Below are positions 54,553 to 64,000 of a stretch of 64,000 bases of DNA, piece after piece. Positions within the stretch are counted from its first letter, which is position 1. Each line of letters opens with the position of its first letter. Location of the stretch: positions 271,749 through 335,748 of the forward strand of contig JBDWKL010000043.1 in the NCBI GenBank assembly GCA_039973685.1. Direction: 5' to 3'. The notes below the pieces were generated by a model. That model made no database searches and was not told the origin of the DNA. It worked only from the letters and a program-made list of their open reading frames with translations. Origin of the DNA: Hyphomicrobiales bacterium. GTDB taxonomy: Bacteria > Pseudomonadota > Alphaproteobacteria > Rhizobiales > JACESI01. The position numbers and the translations under genes were made by a program.

Positions 54553-55092
54553 TTAAGCGGCCGAGCGCTGCTGTGAGCCAGCTTCTGCTTTAACAACTGA
54601 AAGCCAAGGACGTTTAGTGTCAACGCTTGCAATGCGATTTGCATCTAATGCATGCTGATAGTAGCGCGGCATATCTGGCCACAGGCCACGATCAAGACCG
54701 GTTTTAACGGCATTTGACGACACCTCAAAAGAAGTTACACCACAGCGTTCTAACATTGGCATTTGATCAATGATGTAGGCACCGCGCGCACGAATTTCGC
54801 GTTCAAAGCCAAATTTTTCACGGATCAAACGTGCGATCGAAAAGGCTGTACCATTTGCAAAGGCTGGGAAGTTCACAACAACCATATCGAAATACTCAAG
54901 CACGCTTGCAACCACATCAATATCGTCACTTGCTGCGACACTCAGAGCAAGACGACCTTCATGATCTGCCCATGAGCCACTTTGCCAATCTTCGAGACTA
55001 ATGATGACATCACCTGACAGCTTGTTTTCGCCATCAAACTCAGCCCAGCTATTTGCTTCAAAGCGACCGTTTGTCCAAACTTGATTTGTCAT
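54553..55092 (-). CDS. DUF934 protein of sulfite reductase cluster
   Basis: 179 residues. DUF934 proteins occur almost only beside siroheme sulfite reductases. The central VASVLEYFDMVVVNFPAFANGTAFSIARLIREKFGFE is the family core. Its exact role in sulfite reduction is not known. It is last in DUF2849-cysI-DUF934, 21 bp after cysI. Confidence 0.9.
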   Translation of the reverse strand: MTNQVWTNGRFEANSWAEFDGENKLSGDVIISLEDWQSGSWADHEGRLALSVAASDDIDVVASVLEYFDMVVVNFPAFANGTAFSIARLIREKFGFEREIRARGAYIIDQMPMLERCGVTSFEVSSNAVKTGLDRGLWPDMPRYYQHALDANRIASVDTKRPWLSVVKAEAGSQQRSAA

Positions 55093-55113
55093 AATCTTGT
55101 TCCTTTATTCAAC

Positions 55114-56766
55114 TTAGCCGTAAAGCGCTTGCTTAAAGGGCGCATCACCGAGACGGCGATAGGCCTGAATGAATGTTTCGTCTTCTTGTTCGCGGATATC
55201 CAGATAGGTATCGACGACTGTTTGAACCGCATCCACAATCTCATCTGATGTGAAGCCGCGACCCGTTATTTTTCCGATTGATGTATTCTCATCACCTGAG
55301 CCACCAAGCGTGATTTGGTAGAGTTCTTCACCCTTACGATCCACACCCAAAATTCCAATGTGCCCCACATGGTGGTGACCACAGGCATTAATGCAACCTG
55401 AGATTTTGAGCTTCAAATCACCAATATTTTTTTGACGTTCAATGTCCGCAAAACGCTCGCTTAAGCGCTGTGCAACAGGGATAGAACGCGCAGTAGCAAG
55501 AGCACAATAATCAAGACCTGGGCAAACAATCATATCTGTGATCAGGCCCGCATTCGCTGAATGCAATTTCGCTTTAACCAGCGCATCATAAACAGCAGGC
55601 AAATCATCAAGCTTCACATGCGGGAGGATAACGTTTTGCTCGTGGCTTACACGCAACTCGTCAAAACTATACTGCTCAGCAATGTCAGCCATTGCTTCCA
55701 TTTGCTCATCTGTCGCATCACCTGGAGGCGCTCCAACGGGCTTCACTGAAATTGTAACGCTCGTGTAGCCGTGTTTCTTATGGATATGAAGATTACGCTC
55801 AGCAAAAATTGCAAAAGAACGGTCGCTTGCAACGCGGTCTTCGAAAGCTTTGCTTGTTGATGGCAGCTCTTCAAATGCAGGATCTTGGAAATATTCCTCA
55901 ATCGCACGAATGCTCTCATCTGGGAGACGTAACACTGTGTCTTTAATGCGATCAAATTCCGCATCAATGTCAGCCTTCAACTCATCAAGTCCTGTCTCAT
56001 GGACAAGAATTTTGATGCGGGCTTTATACTTATTATCGCGACGGCCATACATGTTGTAGACACGCAAGATTGCTTCGCAATAGGCGATGATATCGTTTTC
56101 AAGAACAAACTCATTGACGAGCTTGCCAACCATTGGCGTACGCCCAAGACCACCGCCAACGTAGACTGCAAAACCAATCTTGCCAGCGTCATCCTTTTTA
56201 ACTTGAAGCCCAATATCGTGCGCCCGCATTGCCGCTCTGTCTTCTTCAGATGCAATAACAGCGATCTTAAATTTGCGTGGCAAAAAGGTAAATTCAGGGT
56301 GGATGGTTGACCACTGACGCAAGATTTCAGCGTAAACGCGCGGGTCTGCAGCTTCATCCCTCGCCGCACCAGCGAAATGGTCTGAGCTCACATTACGAAT
56401 ACAATTCCCTGAAGTCTGGATTGCATGCATTTCAACGCTTGCAAGGTCTTCCAAAATAGCTGGAATATCTTCAAGCTTTGGCCAGTTATATTGAAGGTTT
56501 TGGCGCGTCGTGAAGTGACCATAACCACGGTCATATTTACGAGCGATATGAGCCAACATCCGCATCTGGCTGCTGTTCAACGTGCCATAAGGAATGGCAA
56601 CCCGCAGCATATAAGCGTGCAGTTGAAGATAAACGCCATTCATCAAACGAAGCGGCTTAAACTCATCTTCTGTCAATTCACCAGAAACGCGACGCTCCAC
56701 CTGATTGCGGAATTGCTCCACACGCTCAGATACAAATTTCGCGTCAAATTCATCGTAACGATACAT
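55114..56766 (-). CDS. cysI: Siroheme-dependent nitrite/sulfite reductase
   Basis: 550 residues. Siroheme-4Fe-4S ligands are intact: CPGLDYC (Cys-x5-Cys) and KISGCINACGHH (Cys-x3-Cys). The N-terminal parachain region and ferredoxin-like repeats are visible. In this context it reduces sulfite to sulfide for cysteine synthesis. It lies between DUF2849 and DUF934 genes. The ancillary cysG and cysH are not in the cluster. Confidence 0.92.
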   Translation of the reverse strand: MYRYDEFDAKFVSERVEQFRNQVERRVSGELTEDEFKPLRLMNGVYLQLHAYMLRVAIPYGTLNSSQMRMLAHIARKYDRGYGHFTTRQNLQYNWPKLEDIPAILEDLASVEMHAIQTSGNCIRNVSSDHFAGAARDEAADPRVYAEILRQWSTIHPEFTFLPRKFKIAVIASEEDRAAMRAHDIGLQVKKDDAGKIGFAVYVGGGLGRTPMVGKLVNEFVLENDIIAYCEAILRVYNMYGRRDNKYKARIKILVHETGLDELKADIDAEFDRIKDTVLRLPDESIRAIEEYFQDPAFEELPSTSKAFEDRVASDRSFAIFAERNLHIHKKHGYTSVTISVKPVGAPPGDATDEQMEAMADIAEQYSFDELRVSHEQNVILPHVKLDDLPAVYDALVKAKLHSANAGLITDMIVCPGLDYCALATARSIPVAQRLSERFADIERQKNIGDLKLKISGCINACGHHHVGHIGILGVDRKGEELYQITLGGSGDENTSIGKITGRGFTSDEIVDAVQTVVDTYLDIREQEDETFIQAYRRLGDAPFKQALYG

Positions 56767-56804
56767 TCAAAAACCTTTCAAATCTTGCAAAGTCATCGCG
56801 CCAA

Positions 56805-57104
56805 TTAGGCTGCGTAAAAACCTTCAAGTTTCATTTCTTCGCCATAAGCAATAGTTGGACCTTCAGCGCGAATACGTTCGCGGAATTTGGAAGGACGCAA
56901 ACCTTCAGCAGTTTCCTCAACATCAATTTCATAAACACCGATCACAAGGCCGTTTACTTCATCTTGTTGAGCCGCCTGCAAAGCAGCGCCAAAACCCTCA
57001 GCGTCAAAGATCGCAGCTTTTGAAAACTCGCCACTCCACTTGCCATTTTCGGACAAGAAAAGGACGTTACCAACATGAAGTTCGTTTGCTGTAATTGCTT
57101 TCAT
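56805..57104 (-). CDS. DUF2849 protein of sulfite reductase cluster
   Basis: 99 residues from the ATG at 57104, with SD AAAGGTG; a GTG at 57113 would add three. The core FSKAAIFDAEGFGAALQAAQ and the C-terminal LRPSKFRERIRAEGPTI match DUF2849, a small protein always found before cysI in alphaproteobacteria. Function unknown, possibly an electron-transfer or assembly role. First gene of the operon; two palindromes lie upstream. Confidence 0.9.
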   Translation of the reverse strand: MKAITANELHVGNVLFLSENGKWSGEFSKAAIFDAEGFGAALQAAQQDEVNGLVIGVYEIDVEETAEGLRPSKFRERIRAEGPTIAYGEEMKLEGFYAA

Positions 57105-57166
57105 AATCGACACCTTTCACATGAGGTTGAGACCGCTTGGCGGTTTCATTCACGACGGAAGATAAG

Positions 57167-57195
57167 ATTTTGGGCCCAAAATTACCAAGATTGGT
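57167..57195. promoter_or_regulatory. Two adjacent palindromes upstream of the cysI operon
   Basis: ATTTTGGGCCCAAAAT (57167-57182) is a perfect 16-bp palindrome; ACCAA-GA-TTGGT (57184-57195) is directly next to it. They lie about 63 bp upstream of the DUF2849 start and are candidate operators of the sulfite reductase operon. Confidence 0.5.
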
Positions 57196-57284
57196 GTTTC
57201 AAACACAGGCGAAACATAGGAAAAATCATCTCTCAAATGCCGTTTTCGCGCAAAAAGAGGCATATTTTTCCAAAAAACGGATGA

Positions 57285-58439
57285 TTATTGGAGAGCCTTT
57301 GCAACACCCTGCATAAAATCCCAGCCTTTGGAGACTTGATCCAACGTTATAAATTCATCAGGTTGATGGGCTTGATCAATCGAGCCTGGGCCGCAGATAA
57401 CGGCTGAAAAACCAGCCGCTTGGAACTGCCCTGCTTCCGTTGCATAAGAGACCGCGTGGGTGCCGTTATCTCCGGTAATTTGCCGCGCAATCCGCTCCGC
57501 ACCGCCATTGTTTTCAGGCACAAGTCCGGGCACCACATCACGGCGGGATAATACCACTTTTGCATCCGGTGCAATGCCCTGCATTACAGGCTCAATTTCA
57601 TCGCGAATATAGGCTTCAAAGCTTTGATAAAACTGCAAAGGATCTTCGCCCGCAATGGTGCGGATGTCTGTTGAGAAGACGCAATCTTTTGCCACGATGT
57701 TGCTCGCCGTTCCGCCTTCAACCAACCCACAATGCAAGGTGGAAAATGGCGGATCAAACGGTGATTTTGGGTCAGCACGACGGCGGTTTTCTAGCATGGT
57801 TTCTTCAAGCCAATTGATGAGCCGCGCCGCTGTCATAACGGCGCTCACGCCACGATTCCATTGGCAAGAATGCACTGAATGACCGACCACATGGGTATTC
57901 ACCCCGAGGATGCTTTTATGCCCCGTCACCACCTGCATATCGGTCGGCTCACCCACAATGACGGCCATAGGCGACGGCACTTCATCCGACATTTTCTTAA
58001 TCATGGAAGGCGCACCAATGCAGCCGATTTCCTCATCATAAGAAAACGCTAAATGAATTGGCTTGCTCGGCTTACTGGCTAAAAATTCTGGCAAAATACC
58101 CATCGCCAACGCGCAATAGGTTTTCATATCTGCAACACCGCGCCCGAAATATTTGCCGTTCTTTTCAACCAGTGAAAAGGGGTCTGTCGTCCAATCTTGC
58201 CCATCAACAGGCACAACATCCGTATGACCAGATAACACCACCCCACCCGATTCATTCGGGCCGATGGTCGCGTAAAGATTGGCTTTGGAGCCATCTTCAT
58301 TCGGCACAAGCTTCGCCTCAACGCCGAGCTTACTCAAATAATCACGCACGAAGTCCAGCAGCGCCATATTGGAATTGCGCGACACTGTGTCGAAGCTGAT
58401 TAGTTTTTCGATGAGATGGGCGGGGATTTGATTAGTCAT
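57285..58439 (-). CDS. argE: Acetylornithine deacetylase
   Basis: 384-residue M20 metallopeptidase. Zinc-binding and catalytic motifs LSGHTDVVPVDG (His, Asp), DEEIGCIGAPS (Glu) and GRGVADMKTY are present. It removes acetyl from N-acetylornithine in arginine synthesis; some relatives act on other N-acyl amino acids. Monocistronic by appearance, with a small gene divergent or upstream on the same strand (58470). Confidence 0.92.
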   Translation of the reverse strand: MTNQIPAHLIEKLISFDTVSRNSNMALLDFVRDYLSKLGVEAKLVPNEDGSKANLYATIGPNESGGVVLSGHTDVVPVDGQDWTTDPFSLVEKNGKYFGRGVADMKTYCALAMGILPEFLASKPSKPIHLAFSYDEEIGCIGAPSMIKKMSDEVPSPMAVIVGEPTDMQVVTGHKSILGVNTHVVGHSVHSCQWNRGVSAVMTAARLINWLEETMLENRRRADPKSPFDPPFSTLHCGLVEGGTASNIVAKDCVFSTDIRTIAGEDPLQFYQSFEAYIRDEIEPVMQGIAPDAKVVLSRRDVVPGLVPENNGGAERIARQITGDNGTHAVSYATEAGQFQAAGFSAVICGPGSIDQAHQPDEFITLDQVSKGWDFMQGVAKALQ

Positions 58440-58469
58440 GAATGATCATTCTTTGTCTTATATGAGTCC

Positions 58470-58691
58470 CTAACGCCATTCGCGACCGCTGTTAAGATTT
58501 TTATTTTGTTCATTGAGCTTGTGAACTTTATCGGGATCAGCATCTGGCTCCCAATGGGTCATTTTTTTAGGTAACTTCTTCTCATCATAACGATACTTTT
58601 GTTTGCGTTGCCACCAAAATACCCCGACAGCAGAAACACACAAAATTACTGCAAAAATTAGAATTTCCCTAAAAATCACGAAAATATCCAC
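58470..58691 (-). CDS. Small single-helix membrane protein
   Basis: 73 residues. Starts with GTG at 58691 after AGGTAGG. One transmembrane helix at about 8-27, then a basic and hydrophilic tail (YRYDEKKLPKKMTHWEPDADPDKVHKLNEQ). No family recognised. It is 30 bp upstream of argE on the same strand, so co-transcription is possible. Confidence 0.65.
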   Translation of the reverse strand: MDIFVIFREILIFAVILCVSAVGVFWWQRKQKYRYDEKKLPKKMTHWEPDADPDKVHKLNEQNKNLNSGREWR

Positions 58692-58703
58692 GATACCTAC
58701 CTT

Positions 58704-58730
58704 GCATTTATGCGAAACTATCTCGCATTT
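58704..58730. promoter_or_regulatory. Inverted repeat upstream of mutAB
   Basis: ATGCGA (58710-58715) and TCGCAT (58723-58728) are exact complements around 7 bp; GCATTT also recurs 21 bp apart at 58704 and 58725. About 76 bp upstream of mutA. TGCGAAA here is shared with the scoA upstream region. A regulator site is possible but weakly supported. Confidence 0.35.
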
Positions 58731-58804
58731 GAAAATTAACAGCTGAATGAAAATTTCTGCTAACAGTATAACAACATAACAGAATAATTGAAGGCCGGAT
58801 CGAA

Positions 58805-60244
58805 ATGTCGATACCTGACAACATCAAGTTTCCTGACCCCAGTATGGAAAACTGGCGGCACGCAGCTGAGAAGGCGCTGAAGGGTGCTGACTTTGACGAA
58901 ACCTTGCTTTCCAAAACAGCTGACGGCCTCACAATCAATCCGCTTTATGAGCGCCACGATAATGCAACGCCTATCAGCCGTGCTGCCCCTGCAACGCCGT
59001 GGGCTGTTGTGCAAAAAATGGATCACACCGACCCCCTTGAAGCGAACAAACAAGCGCTTGATGATTTGATGAATGGTGCAACGGGCATTGCTATGGTGTT
59101 TGCCGATGCACATTCTGCTCGTGGGTTTGGTTTGGTGGCGGAAGCTGACACGTTTGATATTGCACTCGAAAACATCGACCTTAACGCCATCAAGCTGCAC
59201 ATAGAACCCGGCCCGCGCGGTAAGAAGACGCAAGAATTGTTTTCAGATTACGCGAAACGCGCTGACTACGACATCTCAAAACTCAACGTGCGATTCGGTC
59301 TTGATGCCATTGGCGCAGTCGCTTCATGTGGCACCATGCGCTGGCCTTTTGCAGACATTCAACAGCACATGCGCGAACAATGGCAAAACCGTCTTGATGA
59401 CGGATTTAAAGGTCCGTTCTTTGAAGCCGATGGCCGCATCTTCCATGATGCGGGCGCGACTGAAGCGCAAGAACTTGCGATCGTTTTAGCCAATGCCCTC
59501 GCCTTCTTCCGCACCCTAGACGCGAAAGATGGCAACACGCGATTGGCAGCGGACGCGATTGGCTTCACGCTTTCAGCTGATAGCGATCAGTTCATGACGA
59601 TTGCAAAATTCCGCGCTCTTCGCCTGTTATGGAACCGCGTGCAACAAGCAAGCGGACTGACCGCGACGCCTGCTAACATCCACGCAGAAACAAGCTTTAG
59701 AATGTTGGCCACCGCCGACCCAAACACCAACATGCTACGCATTGCGAGCGCTGCGTTTGCGGCTGGTGTCGGTGGTGCTGATAGCGTTACCGTTGCCCCC
59801 TTCACCAATGCACTCGGCCTACCCAACAGCTTCGCCCGCCGCATGGCGCGCAATGTTCAGTCGATCTTTTTGGAAGAGAGTAATCTCTATCGTGTCAGCG
59901 ACCCAGCAAGTGGCAGCGGCGCGTTTGAAGCGCTCACCACTGAACTGGCGAAAGAAGCTTGGACACTCTTCCAGAAAATTGAAGCAACTGGCGGCATTGA
60001 TCAGGCGCTCACAGGTGGCCTTATTCATGGCTGGATTGCCCAAGCAAATGTTGCAAGACGCAACGCCATTCAAAACGGCACGAAGCCCATTCTTGGCATC
60101 AATCTCCATCAACATGATGGCGCTAACGACGCGGGCGTTTTGAATATTGAAAAGCGGCCAACACTCGTAATCACAAAGGGAGCGCTGACCATCGAGCCGC
60201 TGCCAACCATCCGCGATGAAGACCTATTGGGAGACGCATCATGA
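58805..60244 (+). CDS. mutA: Methylmalonyl-CoA mutase small subunit
   Basis: 479 residues. Homologous to the large subunit's TIM barrel, but without the B12-binding DxHxxG domain at the C-terminus. It is the structural partner of MutB. The stop overlaps the mutB start by 4 bp (60241-60244), so the subunits should be translated in step. Together they convert methylmalonyl-CoA to succinyl-CoA at the end of propionate and odd-chain catabolism. Confidence 0.93.
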   Translation: MSIPDNIKFPDPSMENWRHAAEKALKGADFDETLLSKTADGLTINPLYERHDNATPISRAAPATPWAVVQKMDHTDPLEANKQALDDLMNGATGIAMVFADAHSARGFGLVAEADTFDIALENIDLNAIKLHIEPGPRGKKTQELFSDYAKRADYDISKLNVRFGLDAIGAVASCGTMRWPFADIQQHMREQWQNRLDDGFKGPFFEADGRIFHDAGATEAQELAIVLANALAFFRTLDAKDGNTRLAADAIGFTLSADSDQFMTIAKFRALRLLWNRVQQASGLTATPANIHAETSFRMLATADPNTNMLRIASAAFAAGVGGADSVTVAPFTNALGLPNSFARRMARNVQSIFLEESNLYRVSDPASGSGAFEALTTELAKEAWTLFQKIEATGGIDQALTGGLIHGWIAQANVARRNAIQNGTKPILGINLHQHDGANDAGVLNIEKRPTLVITKGALTIEPLPTIRDEDLLGDAS

Positions 60245-62394
60245 TCCCTGATTTTACGAAAATAGATTTTGCGACTGAAAGCACTAAGACAGAAAAAGGC
60301 GATGCTTGGACAACGCCTGAAGGCATTGCGGTTGATACGTCTTATGATAATCGCGATCTTGCAGGTCTCAACTTCCTCGATACGAAATCTGGCATCGCCC
60401 CTTATATTCGCGGCCCCTACCCAACCATGTATGTGCAGCGTCCTTGGACAATTCGCCAATATGCGGGTTTTTCGACAGCGGCTGATTCAAACGCGTTTTA
60501 TCGGCGCAATCTAGCCGCGGGCCAAAAAGGCCTTTCCGTCGCCTTTGATCTTGCCACCCACCGTGGCTATGACAGCGACCACCCTCGAGTTGCTGGCGAT
60601 GTGGGCATGGCAGGCGTTGCGATTGATTCAATCCTTGATATGCGCCAGCTCTTTGATGGTATTCCGCTGGATGAAATGTCCGTTTCCATGACCATGAACG
60701 GTGCGGTCCTGCCCGTTCTCGCACTCTTTATCGTGGCAGGTGAAGAACAAGGCGTTGATCAGGCGAAACTCTCTGGCACCATTCAAAATGACATCCTCAA
60801 AGAGTTCATGGTTCGCAATACCTATATCTACCCGCCGACGCCTTCCATGCGGATTATCTCCGATATCTTTGCTTATACGTCTGAGAACATGCCGAAATTT
60901 AATTCGATTTCGATCTCTGGCTATCACATGCAAGAAGCGGGTGCGACGGCTGATCTTGAGCTTGCCTATACGCTGGCTGATGGTATTGATTACATCAAAA
61001 CGGGTGTTGAGGCTGGCCTCGATGTCGATAAATTCGCGCCACGCCTTTCGTTCTTTTGGGCGGTAGGCATGAACTTCTTTATGGAAGTTGCGAAAATGCG
61101 GGCTGGCCGATTGTTATGGGCAAAGCTTGTCTCTGAACGGTTCAGCCCTAATGATGCGCGCTCGATTTCGCTGCGTACGCATTGCCAAACATCAGGCTGG
61201 TCGCTTACCGCACAAGACGTGTTTAACAATGTAACCCGCACCGCCGTTGAAGCCATGGCTGCGACCCAAGGTGGCACGCAATCCTTGCACACAAATTCGC
61301 TTGATGAAGCGCTGGCTCTACCGACAGATTTCTCCGCCCGCATCGCGCGCAACACGCAAATTTTCTTACAAAAAGAAAGCGGCACCACACGGATTATCGA
61401 CCCATGGGGCGGCTCTAGCTTCGTTGAAAAACTGACCCATGATCTGGCTGAAAAAGCACTCGCTCATATCGAAGAAATTGACGCTCTCGGCGGCATGGCA
61501 AAGGCGATTGAGGCAGGCATTCCAAAACAACGCATTGAAGAGGCTGCTGCCCGCACACAAGCGCGTATTGATACAGGCGCGCAGACTATCGTTGGCGTGA
61601 ACAAATATCTGACCGACGACGAGAAGCCGATTGATGTGTTGAAAGTTGATAATGCTGAGGTGCGTGCAGGACAAATTGCCAAGCTTGAAAAGCTCCGTGC
61701 TGAGCGCGATGAGGCAGCGTGTCAAACAGCCCTTAAAGCGCTCTCAAATGGCGCCGCAGGAGATGCAAACCTTCTCGATCTTTGCATAAAAGCAGCCCGC
61801 GCCCATGCATCCGTTGGCGAAATGTCGGATGCCATGGAAAGCGCTTTCACCCGCCATAAAGCCGTGACCAAAGCAATTTCAGGCGTCTACCGCAACGCGG
61901 CACTTTCGCCAGAGCAGCTTGATAAAGTCGCCAGCATGGTTGATGTGTTTAAAGATAACGACGGCAATAAGCCGCGTATTTTGGTCGCAAAAATGGGCCA
62001 AGACGGACACGACCGCGGGCAAAAAGTTATCGCCTCAGCCTTCATCGATATTGGCTTTGATGTTGAGATCGGCGACCTGTTTGCAACGCCTGAAGAAGTG
62101 GCGGATCAAGCGAAGACAACAGGTGTCGATATTGTTGGCGTCTCGTCACTCGCGGCAGGTCATTTGACCCTTGTGCCAGCCCTGAAGAAAGCGCTATCAG
62201 AACGAGGCCTCGACCACATCATGATCGTCTGCGGTGGCGTGATCCCGCCGCAAGATTATGATGAGCTCATGGCGCTTGGCGCTGACGCCATCTTCCCGCC
62301 TGGTACGGTGATTTCAGAAGCGGCGGAAAAACTGGTTACAGACCTCAATGCCCGCAAAGGTTATGAACAGAAACCGCTTGAGGCTTATTTGTGA
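60241..62394 (+). CDS. mutB: Methylmalonyl-CoA mutase large subunit
   Basis: 717 residues with the full catalytic domain (substrate barrel segments TMTMNGAV-like [35 protein letters not shown]) and the B12-binding domain with [15 protein letters not shown] (DxHxxG) near residue 590. Adenosylcobalamin-dependent. Neither the chaperone MeaB nor propionyl-CoA carboxylase is in the window. A hairpin lies past the stop. Confidence 0.97.
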   Translation: MIPDFTKIDFATESTKTEKGDAWTTPEGIAVDTSYDNRDLAGLNFLDTKSGIAPYIRGPYPTMYVQRPWTIRQYAGFSTAADSNAFYRRNLAAGQKGLSVAFDLATHRGYDSDHPRVAGDVGMAGVAIDSILDMRQLFDGIPLDEMSVSMTMNGAVLPVLALFIVAGEEQGVDQAKLSGTIQNDILKEFMVRNTYIYPPTPSMRIISDIFAYTSENMPKFNSISISGYHMQEAGATADLELAYTLADGIDYIKTGVEAGLDVDKFAPRLSFFWAVGMNFFMEVAKMRAGRLLWAKLVSERFSPNDARSISLRTHCQTSGWSLTAQDVFNNVTRTAVEAMAATQGGTQSLHTNSLDEALALPTDFSARIARNTQIFLQKESGTTRIIDPWGGSSFVEKLTHDLAEKALAHIEEIDALGGMAKAIEAGIPKQRIEEAAARTQARIDTGAQTIVGVNKYLTDDEKPIDVLKVDNAEVRAGQIAKLEKLRAERDEAACQTALKALSNGAAGDANLLDLCIKAARAHASVGEMSDAMESAFTRHKAVTKAISGVYRNAALSPEQLDKVASMVDVFKDNDGNKPRILVAKMGQDGHDRGQKVIASAFIDIGFDVEIGDLFATPEEVADQAKTTGVDIVGVSSLAAGHLTLVPALKKALSERGLDHIMIVCGGVIPPQDYDELMALGADAIFPPGTVISEAAEKLVTDLNARKGYEQKPLEAYL

Positions 62395-62402
62395 GAATAA
62401 GA

Positions 62403-62429
62403 TGGGGGAATGGATGAACCATGCCCCCA
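62403..62429. terminator. Hairpin between mutB and the convergent monooxygenase gene
   Basis: TGGGGG-A-ATGG - ATGAA - CCAT-G-CCCCCA: a long stem with one A-G mismatch. No clear T tract follows, so termination efficiency is uncertain. Confidence 0.45.
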
Positions 62430-62454
62430 AATCAGCCTTTCAAACAAAGGCCAT

Positions 62455-64000
62455 TTACGACTTATGATGACTCTCTTGTAAGCCGTAAACAGACACAGGC
62501 AAGCCTTCCATCCGCGCTTTAATTTGCAAGGATAGAAATTGCGAATAATGGCGTGATTGGTGAAGGTTGCCGCCATGAAACCACAGGGCGTCTTGTTGGG
62601 TCGGCTTCCACATATTGCGTTGCTCCCCTTCCCATGGCCCCGGGTCTTTGGGCGTGTCAGAGCCAAGCCCCCACACTTTACCAACCTTATCTGCTGTGGG
62701 TTGATCGACAAGATCAGCCACCCAACCATTCATCGAACCATAGCCCGTGGCGTAGACAATAAGATCAGCCTCAAGTTTGGTTCCATCAGCAAGGACAACA
62801 CCGTCTGAGACGACTTCTGTGACCTGCCCATTGGCGAGTTTAATCTTACCATCGATAATCAGCTGGCTTGCACCCACGTCAATATAATAGCCTGAACCAC
62901 GACGTAGGTATTTCATGAACAGCCCCGAACCATCCGCACCCCAATCAAGGTCAAACCCTGCTTTTTCTAGGCCTGCATAAAAGTCAGCATCGACCTCTTT
63001 GATCTTGTCATACACAGGAATTTGGAATTCATGCAGGATTGCATAAGGCAGAGAGGCGAAGATCATGTCGGCTTTATTGGTGGTCATACCGCTCGCGACA
63101 GCACGCTCAGAATAAAGGTCTCCTAGCCCGATCTCCATCAATGGTTCAGAGCGGACGATATGCGTGCTTGAGCGTTGAACCATGGTGACATCAACGTCGT
63201 TTTCCCAAAGGGCGGCGCAAATATCGTGGGCAGAGTTATTGGAGCCAATCACAACCACCTTTTTACCCTTATAGGCGTCAGGTCCAGGGTGCTTGGAGGA
63301 GTGTTGTTGCTCGCCTTTGAAACTATCCATGCCGGGGAAATCTGGCATGTTCGGTTTGGCGGACATGCCCGTGGCGAAGATCAATTGCTTTGGCTTGAGC
63401 GTTACCGTTTCGCCATCGCGGTCCACAGTAACGGTCCACTCCTTGGCCGCTTCATCAAAGCTTGCGTTTTGGCACGTGGAGCGCGTCCAGTAGTTCAACT
63501 CCATGATTTTGGTATACATTTCCAGCCAATCGCCGATCTTGTCTTTTGGCGCAAAGACCGGCCAATTCGGCGGGAATGGAAGATAAGGCAGATGATCGTA
63601 CCAAACAGGATCATGCAAGCAGAGTGATTTATAACGGTTGCGCCAACTGTCGCCGGGGCGGTCGTTTTTCTCGATGATGATGGTTGGCACGCCGAGTTGA
63701 CGCAACCGCGCGCCTAAGGCAATGCCGCCTTGCCCTCCACCAATAATGACGGTGTAGGGCTGAGCAGAATAGCCAAGATCGGCTGCTTCTTTCTCTCGTT
63801 CTTCTTTCCAAGTCAGGCGGCCTTTTCCAGCCCCATGTTTCGCGCCTAATGGACGTTCCATGCCCATTGGTTCTTCATGGCCTTTAAGTTCCACCATTGA
63901 CGTGAGCAATGTCCAAATCAGGCCGTCGCGCAGGCGGATCAACCCATAACCGCGCGATACGCCAGTCTCAAAACCAATCCACGCTGTTATGATACCACCA
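62455..64000 (-). CDS. Flavin-containing monooxygenase-like oxidoreductase, partial (N-terminus beyond right edge)
   Basis: At least 514 codons. The FAD Rossmann motif VIIGGGQGGIALGAR, then ENDRPGDSWRNRYKSLCLHDP, and the NADPH-binding region KKVVVIGSNNSAHDICAALWE identify a class B-type flavin monooxygenase relative (the YUC/FMO group). A TTG at 63942 could be read as a start, but the same frame continues without a stop to the right edge and encodes a family-like N-terminal extension (AWIGFETGVSRGYGLIRLRDG), so the true start is outside the window. Substrate unknown. Convergent with mutB. Confidence 0.88.
   Translation of the reverse strand, partial: GGIITAWIGFETGVSRGYGLIRLRDGLIWTLLTSMVELKGHEEPMGMERPLGAKHGAGKGRLTWKEEREKEAADLGYSAQPYTVIIGGGQGGIALGARLRQLGVPTIIIEKNDRPGDSWRNRYKSLCLHDPVWYDHLPYLPFPPNWPVFAPKDKIGDWLEMYTKIMELNYWTRSTCQNASFDEAAKEWTVTVDRDGETVTLKPKQLIFATGMSAKPNMPDFPGMDSFKGEQQHSSKHPGPDAYKGKKVVVIGSNNSAHDICAALWENDVDVTMVQRSSTHIVRSEPLMEIGLGDLYSERAVASGMTTNKADMIFASLPYAILHEFQIPVYDKIKEVDADFYAGLEKAGFDLDWGADGSGLFMKYLRRGSGYYIDVGASQLIIDGKIKLANGQVTEVVSDGVVLADGTKLEADLIVYATGYGSMNGWVADLVDQPTADKVGKVWGLGSDTPKDPGPWEGEQRNMWKPTQQDALWFHGGNLHQSRHYSQFLSLQIKARMEGLPVSVYGLQESHHKS

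Overview
The window looks like an ordinary chromosomal segment of a marine-type alphaproteobacterium of the Hyphomicrobiales (Rhizobiales), with moderate base composition. Evidence for this is the PdhS-family cell-cycle kinase, the hisS-hisZ-hisG order, the plant-type glutamate-cysteine ligase, the DUF2849-cysI-DUF934 sulfite reductase cluster, the ScfR-type regulator, and a tRNA-His that lacks the extra G(-1). No insertion sequence, prophage, integron or CRISPR array was seen. Both window edges cut a gene: ileS loses its C-terminal part on the left, and a flavoprotein monooxygenase loses its N-terminus on the right.

Layout. 0-10 kb: ileS and ribF (minus), a cheY-cheZ pair (plus), a HAD phosphatase, a degenerate membrane-bound EAL protein, an atypical receiver-Fis protein, and groESL with a textbook sigma70 promoter and a perfect CIRCE operator. 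10-18 kb: the hisS-hisZ-hisG operon, tag, a second CheZ-like protein, a DUF2927 protein, and an L,D-transpeptidase with a structured 5' leader. 18-25 kb: 2-hydroxyacid oxidation (glcD-glcE-glcF, a LysR regulator, an L-lactate dehydrogenase). 25-34 kb: a DMT exporter with a LysR regulator, DUF1127 and DUF937 proteins, an AEC transporter, gshA, rsmE, xseA, tRNA-His. 34-46 kb: a phasin with PhaR-like operators, the 1295-residue PdhS-family kinase, a ScfR-like regulator, a class II aldolase, an AsmA protein, the scoAB CoA-transferase and a lone FbpB-type permease. 46-58 kb: LemA/DUF2207, a PuuA-like glutamine synthetase homologue, a MarR regulator with a cysteine cluster, an unrecognised protein divergent from an MFS transporter, the sulfite reductase cluster and argE. 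58-64 kb: two-subunit methylmalonyl-CoA mutase and the cut flavoprotein.

How the genes fit together. Several unlinked units converge on short-chain acyl and 2-hydroxyacid carbon: the phasin (polyhydroxybutyrate granules), scoAB (acetoacetate), mutAB (propionate), an ScfR/PccR-type regulator, and glcDEF plus lldD. A second theme is signalling outside a classical che operon: one CheY, two paralogous CheZ phosphatases (one ending in a FliM-like CheY-docking peptide), a TipF-like degenerate EAL protein and a PdhS-like kinase. The most worthwhile leads are the two CheZ paralogues, the SD-sequestering leader of the L,D-transpeptidase, the paired TGC-N3-GCA palindromes at the phasin, the palindromes at two LysR genes, the cysteine-cluster MarR protein, and the unrecognised protein paired with an MFS transporter.
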